Below are positions 10,515-21,154 of a stretch of DNA of 56,052 nt, piece by piece. The translations under genes were made by a program, and so were the position numbers. The notes under the pieces are model-generated. The model ran no database searches. It had not been told where the DNA came from and saw only the letters and a list, made by a program, of their open reading frames with translations. Every line of letters starts with the position of its first letter. Within the stretch, counting starts at the first letter, position 1. This DNA is from Flammeovirgaceae bacterium. GTDB taxonomy: Bacteria; Bacteroidota; Bacteroidia; Cytophagales; Cyclobacteriaceae. The stretch is taken from the NCBI GenBank assembly GCA_016709845.1, contig JADJMA010000064.1, forward strand, positions 1 through 56,052. The letters run 5' to 3'.

Positions 10515-13243
10515 TTAATCTGCCCGATCATATTTTTTATCAATATGCAGAATTCCTTCCTTCATCCAGCTTGGCTCCACGGTGCCTTTTAGATAAAAAT
10601 CAAAATATTGTTGCATCCGTGCAAGGAAGTCTTTTGATTGGCCTCGTTGGTTAAGTGATGACCTTCGTTGGGGTAAGAAAGAAAAATCACTTATTTCCCT
10701 AATCTCCGGGCAGCATTGTAAAACTCTAAACCCTGAGTCCAATCCACCGCACCATCGGTAGTTCCATGGAGAATCATAAACGGAGTTTTGATATTGGGAG
10801 CATGAAACATCGGTGACTCCCGTTGATAGGCTTCCCGGGCAGACCAGGGAGTTTTATCTTTACCCATTCTAACCTGTCCTATTTCCATAATGCCATGATG
10901 GTTGGTTCCTGTACTTCCATAGATATTATTGTAAAAACTTTCAAGATCTGTAGGCGGAGCACCGGTAACCACGCAAGCAAATAAATCAGTTTGAGTTAAA
11001 ATAAAGGAAGATTGGTATCCACTCCAACTGTGGCCTTGTAGTCCGATTTTTTTAGGATCAGCGTATCCTGAATCTATTACCTTCTTTACTGCAGATGTCA
11101 TGCAATCAAGCGCACTGGTTCCTGGCCTTCCTTCTTCATACACCATATCAGGTTGAAACACTAAATACCCATTGCTGGCATAAAGAGACATATGGGGCCG
11201 ATCATCGTACACGGGCATTGAATATTGATTATGTGTTTGCGACATCTTCTCATAGAAATAAACAATCATTGTATATTTATTTCCGGCCTGATAATTTGCC
11301 GGTAAGGTAAGCGTGCCTTGTAATTTTTGACCTTTGCTATTCGTATAATCAATAAGCACGCGCTTGCCCCAAGCAAATTTTGCTTGTTGAGGATTGGCAT
11401 CTGTTATTTTTTTTGATATTACTGAATGAAGAATTGCTCACATAGTAATCCGGAAAGTCGACAAATGTTTGCGATGTAAAAATAAGCCTGTCTGCAAAAA
11501 GAGCTTTTGTAGGATTACCAAAACTTCTGTCTTCGTACAGAAGTGTCTGTGGATCCTTTCCTATGGGTAACTTATAAAATCCAGATTTCTTAGTCCACTC
11601 ACCATAAGCGGAAAGAGTTAAAGGTTTCTTCATGTCAATGTATTCCTCCAACGGATCGAGCGCGACATAGCCAAAATGAATTTCCTCTTTGTTGCCAACA
11701 CCCAAAGTTAGGTTTGTTGCTTTGCTGCCATCTAGGGCGAGCATCCATAAGTCATACTTATGATTTACAATTACACCTTTGCCATCTTTCGTCCACCCTT
11801 CAACGCCATAGGGAGGCTTTTCATGTGGATAGGGATATTCTAAATCCATGAAACGAACTGGGGCCGACTTGGAAATATTAGTAACCTTGTTTGATGTTAA
11901 ATCAACTACGTGTAAACTTGAATCAAGCTGATAAAGATAGTAGCGGCCGTCAGGCGAATAACCCAATGGACGATTCACTTTTTTGCAAAAACCTGACGCG
12001 TACCATCTTTAAGTTAGTCCGATATAAATCTGCAGGCGATACGCCCCAGTTCACATCGTCCAGATAGGGTTTTTTCATCTCCGGCAACGGCATATAATGG
12101 ATTTCTTGAAATCAATACTTGCCGAATGGATTCATCAGCCAACTTAGAGAAGGTATGGTTGGCAAGATCAATTGCGCATAAGTAGGTGAATTTTTTGTTT
12201 TGTTCTTCTCTGCGAATTTGTACCGATTGAATGTCGTCATCTTTCCAGTGCCACACATCTACATTGGCTACGGTGTCCTTATTCATTTTTATTTTTCGCT
12301 CTTGTGGCCGAATTCCAAATAGTATGGATGAACCATCTTCGGTAAAACGTAGGTTTCCGTTTTCGCTGATAATCATTTCTGATGGTACGCCTTTAAGGCT
12401 GGAGGTTGTAAATAATTGCTTTTTATATTGTGAAGTAGCTACGTCCGTAAAAGCTAGAATCGAATTATTTTTATGAAGGGTCGTGTCTGTAGCGTATCCC
12501 TTGAGCACGGTTAGGTTTTTTCCCTTCTTGTCCCAATCCCTTCGTAAGGCATTTGCATCATCCCATGCCAATTGAGCATACGTAGTGGTGTCTGTATCCA
12601 GAATTTTTAACTCACTGGTTGTTATATTGTAGAGGTATATACCATTGCCCATTTTGCTATCCGCATCAACCGTGTAGGCTAATAGATTTCCCTTCTTATT
12701 AAATTGATAGCTGCTTACATTTCCTATGTTATTAACGGATCCATCAGCAAGTTTTTTAATGATGAGATCTTTTCCATCGTGCTTTGAATTGTCTTCGGTA
12801 GGTTTTTTTCTAAGCACAACAAGGGAGGTGGCGTTGTTATTTATGGTTAAGGACTCGGCTCGTTCTACCGAAAATTTTTCTCCACTTTCCAGATTTAGTA
12901 GCCATGCCGTATTGAACACAGGTTTCTTATTTTTCTTTAATTTTTTCTCCTCTTCCTTAGAGGGTTTGGTAAGATAAGTTACCCAAAGACTGTTCTCTGA
13001 AAAATTGGGTTCAAATCCGAATTGGATTTTGTATTGCTTTTCGGAGTTAAGATTTTTAATGAACAAGGTGTCATCTCCACCATTAGGTCGCTTGGCAAAA
13101 GAAAACCAGTTGCCATCATTTGAAATGGAGGGAGATATAATTTTGCTCCATTGTGGATAATCCTTAATCGATAATGGCTTCTGTTGACTTTGGCTTGTAA
13201 CACAGATTACAAAGAATGCCAGAAAGAGATAAATCTTTTTCAT
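10515..13243 (-). CDS. S9 family (prolyl oligopeptidase-type) serine peptidase, frame broken
   Basis: Secreted serine peptidase with an N-terminal propeller and a C-terminal alpha/beta hydrolase domain. Signal peptide MKKIYLFLAFFVICVTSQSQ. Catalytic triad candidates: Ser in GLQGHSWSGYQS, Asp in HGTTDGAVDWTQG, and His in the out-of-frame stretch SYPNEGHHLTNEA near 10640-10680. Four frames carry it: 13243-12014, 11978-11349, 11359-10691 and 10742-10515; the joins are clear because the sequence continues in another frame (for example DVNWGVSPADLYRTNLKDG near 12000-12050). Full length about 909 residues. Lies upstream of the lactonase gene with a 34-bp gap. Confidence 0.87.
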
Positions 13244-13356
13244 AAAGTGGTATGGATAAGTGATTGAATGTACTCTCTTAGATTGAAGCTAAAAACCCTT
13301 GCTTTTATGAGCGGTTAATTTAAAGTTTTGAAATGAGCGGGATGGACTAAGGGCTC

Positions 13357-13955
13357 CTATTTATTCTTAAACAGTCTGGTAATCTTATGATAAATCTCCA
13401 AACAAACCCAAGCATCGGTAGCTGCGTAACTTATTTGCTTTTCATGGAGTGTTTCAGCTTCCCAGTTGCTGGTTTGAGCACTTTTGAAATTCGAAACCAA
13501 AGCAACAAAGCGGTAAGTTTCTTTACGCTCTCCACTTCCAGGCCGGCTTCTTTGCTCATTTGTGCCAACTCGATAAACCCGGCTGGTTCATAATGCTTTA
13601 ATCGCTGTAAGCCTTTAATGTCATCGCGTAACGCAACTCCCGCCTTTAGTATGCGATCATTTTCCAAAAAATTAGTTATGGCCGGGTGCATTCCGGTTTG
13701 CTTAAGGCGGATCAGGAAGACAGTATCCACCAAAGCGATTTGGAGAAGAGCTATTTTGTTTTGTTGCCCACGCACAAATACAGGCTTTGTCTCTGTATCA
13801 AAACCGACTATTGTGTGCTTATTTATTTCGGCAAAAACGTTAGGTATATTTTTTTCCTCTGAAACTACCACCACTTTCCCCTCGAAAGCTCCGAGAGGAA
13901 GTTCATTAATTTCTTCGTGGGTAATACTCGTGCGTTGGTTACTCTTTAGGGTCAT
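13357..13955 (-). CDS. 3'-5' exonuclease (DEDD type), one frameshift
   Basis: RNase D/WRN-like exonuclease domain protein, about 199 residues, no extra domains. The DEDD residues are visible: VGFDTETKP (Asp-x-Glu), LKAGVALRDDIKGL (Asp), and, in the second frame, YAATDAWVCLEIYHKI (Tyr-x3-Asp). The first frame stops at 13431; adding one A in the run read as TCAAAAGTG near 13478 restores KSAQTSNWEAETLHEKQIS and carries the protein to a stop at 13357. That pattern is typical of a homopolymer deletion. The start overlaps the end of nhaC by 17 bp, so the two are probably co-transcribed. Confidence 0.85.
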
Positions 13956-15384
13956 TGAACCTGCGAATCTTAAAGTTTAGATAAGCTTGTAATATAGTCA
14001 TGAGCGGACTTATCAGGCAGAAAAAAGTATAGGGCGCATAGACCATGGTGGCTACACCCAGCACATTGGCTTGTGTAGCACCGCATGTGTTCCAGGGTAT
14101 GAGTACAGAAGTTACCGTACCCGAATCTTCTAAAGTGCGACTTAATACTTCCGGCTTCAATCCACGCTCACGATAGGTATCCGCATACATGCGACCCGGC
14201 ACGGCAATGGCCATGTATTGATCGGATGCAGTGAAATTAAAGAATATACACGTGGCTGCAGTAGAAGCAACCAGCGAACCCGTGGAATGGGCAAACTTGA
14301 TAATTTGCTCTGCAATCACTTTAAGTAGGCCGGATGATTCCATAACACCTCCAAAAATCATCGCACATAGAATAAGCCAGATCGTATTTAACATGCCACT
14401 CATTCCTTTTGCTGTAAGAAGTTCCGTGATCATCGGATCGTTGGTTTGAATATTGATTGAAGTGGTCATGGCATTCATAAAGGCAATAAAAGATGCTTTG
14501 AGATAATTGCCCTCTATACCCGAAACCTGAACAATGATTTGGGGTTGAAGGATAATAGCAGCAATACCACCAAGTAACGCACCCACCAGTAAGGCAGGTA
14601 GTGCAGGCACCTTTTTCACGATCATAACAATTACCAATACGGGTACGATAAATAAAATAGGATTCAGATTGAATTTGCTTTCCAGTGCAAGTAGCACTGA
14701 TGAACTGTCGGCAGTGGCTGCGGATGTATCGAAAGTAAACCCCCAAATAAAATAAATAACTAAGGTGATAAAAGAGTAGGCGCGGTTGTATAAACCATGT
14801 ATTTGATATGCGTAAATAAGTCGGTACCTGCCATAGCCGGGGCCAGGTTGGTTGTATCAGAAAGAGGCGACATTTTATCACCAAAGTAAGCCCCTGAAAT
14901 TATGGCTCCTGCAATCACACCTTCAGGGATGGCCATCGATTTTCCAATCCCCAAAAGGGCAATGCCCACCGTAGCTACCGTTGACCACGAACTTCCGGTG
15001 GCCAAAGAGACAATACCACTTACAATACAAGCGGCAAAAGAAATATTGTTGGGTTTAAAATTTTCAATCCGTAATAAATCATAGCTGGAACGATACCACT
15101 TAAAAGCCAGGTACCCGAGAGAGAGCCAATCGCTAATAGAATAAGCATAGCCGCCATGGCTGAGCTTATACTTTTTACAATGCTGCTTTCAATTTCTTCC
15201 CATGAATACCCGAGGCGAATGAGATAATTCCGGCTACACCGGCAGAAAGAAGCAATGCGATTTGATTTGGCCCGGAGATGGCATCGGAACCAAGAACGAT
15301 TACATTAATGGTGAGTAAACAAATTAGAATCGCAATGGGGATGAGTGCCAGTAGGAATGTGGGTTGCTTCTTTACTTGATCCAT
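13939..15384 (-). CDS. nhaC: NhaC-family Na+/H+ antiporter, frame broken
   Basis: Inner-membrane sodium/proton antiporter, about 481 residues. Typical NhaC sequence includes GSSWSTVATVGIALLGIG, AIISGAYFGDKMSPLSDTTN, LGALLGGIAAIIL, and near the C-terminus VLIPWNTCGATQANVLGV. Many hydrophobic segments are visible. Frames: 15384-15175, an intermediate stretch about 15175-15020 reading SSAMAAMLILLAIGSLSGTW, then 15005-14760 and 14697-13939. Breaks include one near 15175 and one near 15020-15030. First gene of a unit with the exonuclease. Confidence 0.87.
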
Positions 15385-15431
15385 GCAGTAATATTAAAAA
15401 GTTAAGGTAGGCTAAAAAAATAGGCAGCCTA

Positions 15432-16556
15432 TTAGAATGAACTGGTTTTATAAATTACATCTCGATCTTTTAGATAGTTGACGATAAAATTGAAATTTTC
15501 AGACTCCTCGCCCAGATATTCAGGCGGACAAATGCCCACGCGGTTAAATTTACCTTCGGCCACCAGGTTGGCTACTGCCGTACACGTGTAGCCGGTAGTT
15601 CTAGCCATCGAGAGTGTCCCGGTCTTTTTTTCGGTACGATCTAGTAAATTATATTCTATTTTTTTCGCCTGCCCATTTTCTTCTCCGGTCATCCGGATTC
15701 GCATCACGGTAAATTCTTCTTCACCCGGTTTTAGTTTCCATTTTGGAAAGAGCAACTTGGCTGTTAAATCAATGGGTCGTATCCGCACACCCTTAACATC
15801 TACTTCTTCGTAAGAGAAAAAACCGGATTCCCGGAGTACCCGCAAGTATTCGACACAACCCGGATAGCGCAATGTTTTTTCAATCATATCCGGAATGTGG
15901 CTCATCGTTTTGATTAAAGAGCGCAGTCCATCCGAGTTCCATGATTCCAAAGTGCCAACTTCATTGAAATGAATCAACTCGGCATCTGATAATGCTTCAC
16001 GTGTTACAACACTTCCATTTTGCACATACCGGGCCGGACGAATGTATTCTTCAATAACATCTATGGGTGAGAAGACGGCTTTATACTCGTAAGGCCACTC
16101 ACGCACAAGAGGCAGGCCACCCACCAGACATTCGTACGAAGTAACTTTCATTTTTTTGTTGTGATAGCCGAGGATGATATTTCCCATACCGGGAGCCACA
16201 CCACAGTCAGTAACAACGGTTACTCCATGCTTCTTTGCCAAATCGTCTAACTGGAATGGATCCTAAGGAAAGAAAGAGATGTCCACCATATTTTTTCCGG
16301 CCTTGATAACTGTCTGGCAGGTTTCAAGACCCATAAAACCGGGTACTGCGCCAATCACTAAATCAAAAGGTTCAAGCAGATTAGAAAGCACGGTACCGTT
16401 GGCCAGGTCAGCTTTTTTTGTTTTTATTCCGGCTTTACTTAATTCAGATAAGGCTTGCTCGTTGATGTCGATGGCTGTAACATCAAAACTTTTAGCCAGG
16501 TCAATAGCCATTGTTTTTCCTACTAAACCTGCTCCCAAAACAATTACTTTTTTCAT
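15432..16556 (-). CDS. saccharopine dehydrogenase-family oxidoreductase with in-frame TAG
   Basis: NAD(P)-binding oxidoreductase of the saccharopine dehydrogenase / lysine dehydrogenase-like family. N-terminal Rossmann motif VIVLGAGLVGKTMAIDLA; VIGAVPGFMGLETCQTVI; VVTDCGVAPGMGNIILGYH; C-terminal domain with GTLSMARTTGYTCTAVANL. Total 375 codons, normal for the family. The frame is not shifted: codon 98 (16265-16263) is TAG between SFFP and DPFQLDDLAKKHG, where homologues would be expected to have Glu. A GAG or GAA to TAG change, or a base-call error, explains it. The role is probably amino-acid (lysine) metabolism; the exact substrate is unknown. Confidence 0.85.
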
Positions 16557-16651
16557 CTTCTATTTCTGATTAATATGATCGTACTTCGTATCCCGATTCC
16601 TTATCGGACATTATTCGTACCTCGTAATTCTAAAACTCGTAAATCTCCACT
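16557..16651. repeat. TTCGTA/CTCGTA motif cluster
   Basis: Short intergenic stretch with TTCGTA at 16585 and 16614, and CTCGTA at 16621 and 16636, plus a small hairpin CCGAT-tcctt-ATCGG (16593-16607). Similar TTCGTA pairs occur at 21126-21145 and 48976-48988, so it looks like a dispersed intergenic repeat. Function unknown. Confidence 0.5.
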
Positions 16652-17161
16652 ATGTTCGATGCCGCCAAAATACTGGAAAAAGCAAAACATTCATCATTTT
16701 ATTTGACGGTGCTTAACTGGTCGCTTAGCCGAATGATTCCGTTTAACAAGCCACATGGTTTTAAAATCATTGAAATCCAAGATTATCGATTAAAAGCACT
16801 TATGCCATACCGCAGAAGTAATTTTAACCATATCAGGGGGTTGCATGCCTGCGGGCTGGCCACTATTTCGGAATTTACTACTGGATTTCTTCTCCTAAGT
16901 AGTCTGGATATGAAGAAGTACCGGATCATCATGCAACGACTTGAGATGAATTATCACTATCAGGGGAAGATGGATGCCATTGCGGAGTTTACTATTTCGA
17001 AGGAATGGCTGGAAGAAAAAGTGATTAAACCTTTGCAAACGCAGGAATCAATAGTTGTGCCTTGCGAAATAAAAATTCATGATGTGAAGGGAAATCACCT
17101 AACCACGGGTTTGGTGTACTGGCAATTTAAGGATTGGAGTAAAGTAAAAACCAGGACCTAG
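16652..17161 (+). CDS. DUF4442 / hotdog thioesterase-like protein
   Basis: Intact 169-residue protein resembling the DUF4442 group of hotdog-fold acyl-CoA thioesterase relatives. Visible features: an amphipathic N-terminal helix, the core FNHIRGLHACGLATISEFTTG (the region where hotdog enzymes place the active-site helix), and a C-terminal strand LTTGLVYWQFKDWSKV. No signal peptide. It begins a three-gene plus-strand group with an acyltransferase-like gene (15-bp gap) and a glycosyltransferase, so work on acyl or lipid-linked substrates is possible. Reaction unproven. Confidence 0.65.
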   Translation: MFDAAKILEKAKHSSFYLTVLNWSLSRMIPFNKPHGFKIIEIQDYRLKALMPYRRSNFNHIRGLHACGLATISEFTTGFLLLSSLDMKKYRIIMQRLEMNYHYQGKMDAIAEFTISKEWLEEKVIKPLQTQESIVVPCEIKIHDVKGNHLTTGLVYWQFKDWSKVKTRT

Positions 17162-17176
17162 ACGCTTACTACTGGC

Positions 17177-18109
17177 TTGAAATTTCATCTTAAACATACG
17201 ATAGGAATTGATTCGACCTTTTCTCCGGATGCTCAATTTTTGTTTAACAATGCCGCGCACCTCAGGCTTCAAGGCGCCAAAGGGTGGCACGTGTTTGAGT
17301 ATGTTGAATCTGCAAGAAATATTATCTATGCACGAATTTCATTTCTTATAAAAGGGAGAGAAGCAAGAAGTCCGATGAAGGCACCTTTTGGCAGTGTCGA
17401 GATTTACAGAAAGCTTACTCAAAAACAAGTTGAAGAATTTGTAGAACAAGTTGCACAACAATTGAAAATTCTGGGGGTAAAGAAAATATTCATACGGCAT
17501 CATCCCGATTGCTATGATGAAAAAAAATCAAACGTATGGCATACTTGTTTACTGAATTTACAATTTCAACAGGCTATAGATATTACCAGTATCATTTTAG
17601 TGGATGACAGATCTTTTGAAAAGAAAATCAAAATCTCAGAACGCCAAAAACTATACAAGGCCGCACGCCTGTTAACCTTTGAGCAGGTAAATAATATCGA
17701 ATTAAAAAACATTTACGCTTTTATTGATTCCTGCCGCAAAGAACGCAATCAATCACTTTCTATGCCTTTGACTGATTTAGAAAAATTATTGACAGTTTTC
17801 CCTGATCGGGTTATGTTGTTTAAGGCAGGCGCACAATCAACCACTAGTGCGGCTGCTATCGTTATTCAGGTAAGCCCAAAAATTCTTTATACATTTTATT
17901 ATGCGCACGCAAAAATTCATAATCGGATAAGCCCGGTTGTATTTCTTCTTTCGGGTATATATGATTTTGCAAGGAAACACAAGATTAAAATGATTGATCT
18001 AGGAACTTCAATGATTGATCAAAAGCTAAACAAATCGCTACTTCATTTTAAAAAAAGCATAGGGGGTATCTCCGATAACAAATCAACCTTTACCAAGATA
18101 TTAGTATGA
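17177..18109 (+). CDS. GNAT/FemAB-like acyltransferase-like protein
   Basis: Intact 310-residue protein, not confidently recognised. The C-terminal half has the look of a FemAB/BioF2-like acetyltransferase fold (FIDSCRKERNQSL, then TTSAAAIVIQVSPKILYTFYYAH, and SGIYDFARKHKIKMIDLGTS). The N-terminal half has YARISFLIKGREARSPMKAP. No signal peptide or membrane segment. The start is a TTG at 17177, since no ATG precedes the conserved-looking region; a later ATG would remove much of it. Stop and the next ATG overlap as ATGA at 18106-18109, so it is translationally coupled to the glycosyltransferase. Transfer of an acyl or aminoacyl group to a surface molecule is a guess. Confidence 0.55.
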   Translation: MKFHLKHTIGIDSTFSPDAQFLFNNAAHLRLQGAKGWHVFEYVESARNIIYARISFLIKGREARSPMKAPFGSVEIYRKLTQKQVEEFVEQVAQQLKILGVKKIFIRHHPDCYDEKKSNVWHTCLLNLQFQQAIDITSIILVDDRSFEKKIKISERQKLYKAARLLTFEQVNNIELKNIYAFIDSCRKERNQSLSMPLTDLEKLLTVFPDRVMLFKAGAQSTTSAAAIVIQVSPKILYTFYYAHAKIHNRISPVVFLLSGIYDFARKHKIKMIDLGTSMIDQKLNKSLLHFKKSIGGISDNKSTFTKILV

Positions 18110-18952
18110 GCGCACCCTTGGTAACAGTAATTTGTATTTGTTACAACCACGCTCGATTTGTGGAGGCGACTTTAGATTCTGTTATTAATCAAACGTATAA
18201 GGACATCGAATTAATTGTAATTGATGACAGCAGCACGGATGGCAGCTCCAAGATAATTAAGCGTTGGATTGCCAATCACCCTGAAACAACGCTTTTTTAC
18301 TTAATGTGCCTAATCTTGGGTATTGCAAAACTTTTAATAAAGCGTTTAAAATTTCAAAGGGTGAATATATTATTGATCTGGCCGCGGATGATTTGTTGCT
18401 CCCCAACCGGATTGAAGTTGGTATAAAGGCATTTAGCGATTCTGAAAACGATTATGGCGTAACCTTTTCGGATGCTGAACATATAGATGAACAGGGAATT
18501 TACTTAGACTCCATTCAGATAAATATCCGCACGCTACAATCCCGAGCGGAAATATTTATAAAGATGTGATTGATCGGTATTTCATTTGTTCGCCTACCAT
18601 GATGTTTCGCAGATCGGTAATTGAACAATTAAATGGGTATGACGAATCGCTCGCCTTTGAGGATTTTGATTTTGGGTTAGGGCTTCGCGAGAATTTAGAT
18701 TTGTTTATACGCCACAGGTGTTGTTGAAGAAAAGATCTGTTGCTAATTCGATGTCGAAGAATCAATTTAAAAAGTCGAGGGGCTCAACGTTGGTCAACAT
18801 TTAAGGTGTGCCAAAAAATAAAACAGCTCAATACGACTAAAGAGGAAACGGATGCATTGAAACAAAGAGTGAGGTATGAAATAAAATTGTCTGTGAAGTT
18901 GCTGGACATTCGCCTGGTGGTAGCCTATTTTAAGCTACTCCAATCCCTTTAG
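18106..18952 (+). CDS. family 2 glycosyltransferase, frame broken
   Basis: GT-A fold glycosyltransferase: LVTVICICYNHARFVEATLD at the N-terminus, DIELIVIDDSSTDGSSKIIK (nucleotide-sugar binding Asp pair), then in another frame NLGYCKTFNKAFKISKGEYI followed by AADDLLLPNRIE (the DxD-like region). A third frame continues YKDVIDRYFICSPTMMFRRS and NGYDESLAFEDFDF, and the C-terminus is in 18740-18952. At least three indels. Reconstructed size about 282 residues. It ends 6 bp from the convergent rsgA. Likely adds a sugar to a surface polysaccharide; acceptor unknown. Confidence 0.8.
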
Positions 18953-18958
18953 CCCAAT

Positions 18959-19874
18959 CTACTTTCTATTGTCTTCTCCCAACACCATACTCAAATAACT
19001 ATCGTACCGACTGGGGCAATTAGATTTTTTCAAAGGCATCTTTAACAGCACATTTAGGTTCGCTGATGTGCAGGCATCGCGAGCCAAATTTGCATTCAAG
19101 GCGCAGGCTTCGCATTTCGGGAAAGTAATCCGAAATTTCCTGTTGATCCATATCTACTAATCCCCACTCTTTAATGCCAGGCGTATCGATAATGAAGGTG
19201 GTTGCATTTACTTCCAGCATTTCGGCAAAGGTGGTGGTGTGAGTTCCTTTCTCTGAATATCCTGAGATGGCACCCGTACTTTGTTTGAAATCCGGTGACA
19301 ACCGATTGAGTAAGGTCGATTTGCCTACACCAGAATGACCGGCAATAAGGGTGACTTTGTCATTTAAAATTTTCTCAACTGTTTCAATGCTTTCGTCTTC
19401 TTGTGCGGAAATTGATTCTGTTAACACACCAATACTTTGGTAAAGCGTAAGCACATGTTCTAATTCTTCAGCTTCTCTTTTATTAAGCAGATCTTTTTTG
19501 TTGAAGAGTATGACTTGTGGAATCCGAAACGACTCTGCAGAAACTAATACCCGATCAATAAAACCCAACGAGGTACGTGGTTGCTTAAGCGTTGCCATGA
19601 TTAATACCTGATCGATATTCGCTGCCAGCACACTGGCATGACCTGTTCGCTTAACCGATTGTCGCAACATATGATTGGTGCGCGGAAGAATTTCAGAGAT
19701 AATACCTTCGTTCTTATCTAATTCAAATTCAACTCGGTCGCCAACGGCAATGGGGTTACTTTCTTTGTATCCCTCCAGTCTAAGTTTGCCGCGTACCCGG
19801 CATGCATACTTCTTTTGATCCTCTCCGGCAACTTCATACCAAGAGCCTGTAGATTTCAATACGCGACCGATCAC
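18959..19874 (-). CDS. rsgA: ribosome small-subunit GTPase RsgA, frameshift at C-terminus
   Basis: Circularly permuted GTPase that helps late 30S subunit maturation. An N-terminal OB-fold (residues ~1-65) is followed by G4 (LFNKKDLL), then G1 (GHSGVGKSTLLNRL) and G3 (IDTPGIKEWG), then the zinc-binding CKFGSRCLHISEPKC. The first frame stops at 19020 after DAFEKI; the next frame reads NCPSRYDSYLSMVLGEDNRK and stops at 18959, which is the expected RsgA tail. A one-base loss in the run of A near 19022 explains it. Start ATG overlaps the stop of waaA by 4 bp. Confidence 0.93.
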
Positions 19875-21114
19875 GCGGTAAGAAGTTTGTGGCAGTAGTC
19901 CATAATCTTTTTCGTAGCTCCGAGGTTTTCGATCACATACGATTTGGTTACCTCACAAGCTAACAAATAGTTTTCGGGCCGACTAATCATTAATTCATAT
20001 GTCGTTTTTAATTCGGAATAATCGGCTACACTAAATGCACCGCCACGCATAATCAATTCTTTGGCTTCCTGAAATTTTTCATAATTCTTATTGCCAAAGA
20101 AAATGGGCACGCCATAGCAAGCGGCTTCCAGAATATTATGCAGTCCTTTGCCATAGGCGCCTCCCACAAAAGCAAACTCGCCATACCGATATAAACTCGA
20201 AAGCATACCCACGTTATCAATAATCAGGGCATTGTAGGTATTAAGGTGTTGCCCTGTTTTTGAAAAACGAACACTTTTTACGTGAATAGCGGATTCGATT
20301 TCTTTTAAAAATCTCTCATTGATTTCGTGCGGGGCAATAATAAATTTCAATGAATTTTTATTTTCATTAATGAAGATGGCCAACACTTCGAGATCTTCTG
20401 GCCAAAGGCTACCGACCACAAAAAGTTTATCACCGTCTTTAAACTGCGCGGCTAAATCAATATCACGTGCCTGTTGGGTCATGTCATGTACGCGATCGAA
20501 CCGGGTATCGCCTGCGAGGGTAGCTTTTTCAATTCCAATTTGCTTAAGTAATTCAATGGACTGCTTGGACTGAACAAAAAAGTGTGTGAAGTTTTTAAGG
20601 ATAGCCCGGAAAAAAGATCCATACCATTTAAAAAAAGCCTGAGTGGGTAGGAAGATACACGATGCAGAAATAATTGGAATATTTCGATTGCTTAACTCTT
20701 TGGAATACTGATACCAGAATTCGTATTTAATAAAGATGGCTAAAGCTGGATTGACAATTTTAATAAATCGTTTTGCGTTTGTTGCGGTGTCCCACGGTAA
20801 GTAGAAAATGTAATCAGCTCCCGGATAGTTTTTCCTCACTTCGTATCCGGAGGGTGAGAAAAAGTAAGTAAAATCTTATAGTGGGGAAATTGTTTTTTGA
20901 AAGCCTCCATGATGGGTCGACCTTGCTCAAACTCACCCAGTGAAGCACAATGTACCCAAACCAAGGGTTGATTATTTGTAGCCAGCGTGGATTCTAATTT
21001 TTGAAAAAGCCCTTTGCGTCCATCAACGAATAGCCGGGCTTTTGGATTGAAGAAGGCTGCCAGTGAAAAGAGCAGCTGGGTTAAACTAATAGCACTTGAA
21101 TATAAGAAGCTCAC
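19871..21114 (-). CDS. waaA: 3-deoxy-D-manno-octulosonic acid (Kdo) transferase, one frameshift
   Basis: GT30 enzyme that transfers Kdo to lipid A precursor at the inner membrane. An N-terminal hydrophobic anchor (SAISLTQLLFSLAAF) is followed by VWVHCASLGEFEQGRP with the catalytic Glu, and, after the break, SGYEVRKNYPGADYIFYLPW, FIKYEFWYQY, VVGSLWPEDLE, and FAFVGGAYGKGLHNILEAA. The frame breaks at about 20845: one extra T in the run turns TFSHPPDTK into TFFSPSGYEV. Full length about 414 residues. Indicates an outer membrane with lipid A-Kdo. Confidence 0.93.
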
Positions 21115-21154
21115 CTAATTCATAATTCGTAATTCCCAATTCGTAAATCGTTTT
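21115..21154. repeat. TTCGTA motif pair
   Basis: Forty-base gap between waaA and the enoyl-CoA hydratase gene containing TTCGTA at 21126 and 21140 in an AATTCGTAA context. Same motif as near 16585 and 48976. Confidence 0.45.

Noticed and set aside
14321..14884. 187-residue ORF in a third frame across the nhaC gene
   Set aside because: It is a same-strand shadow frame rich in Tyr/Cys/His; the NhaC frames carry the recognisable motifs.
16263..16265. TAG read as pyrrolysine or by a suppressor tRNA
   Set aside because: No Pyl-type context or tRNA in the window; other genes in the window use TAG as a normal stop (for example nhaC-neighbour exonuclease and the ubiE gene).
13939..16556. Gene decay (pseudogenes) on the minus strand
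   Set aside because: The same density of breaks hits essential genes elsewhere in the window, so local decay is not needed to explain it.
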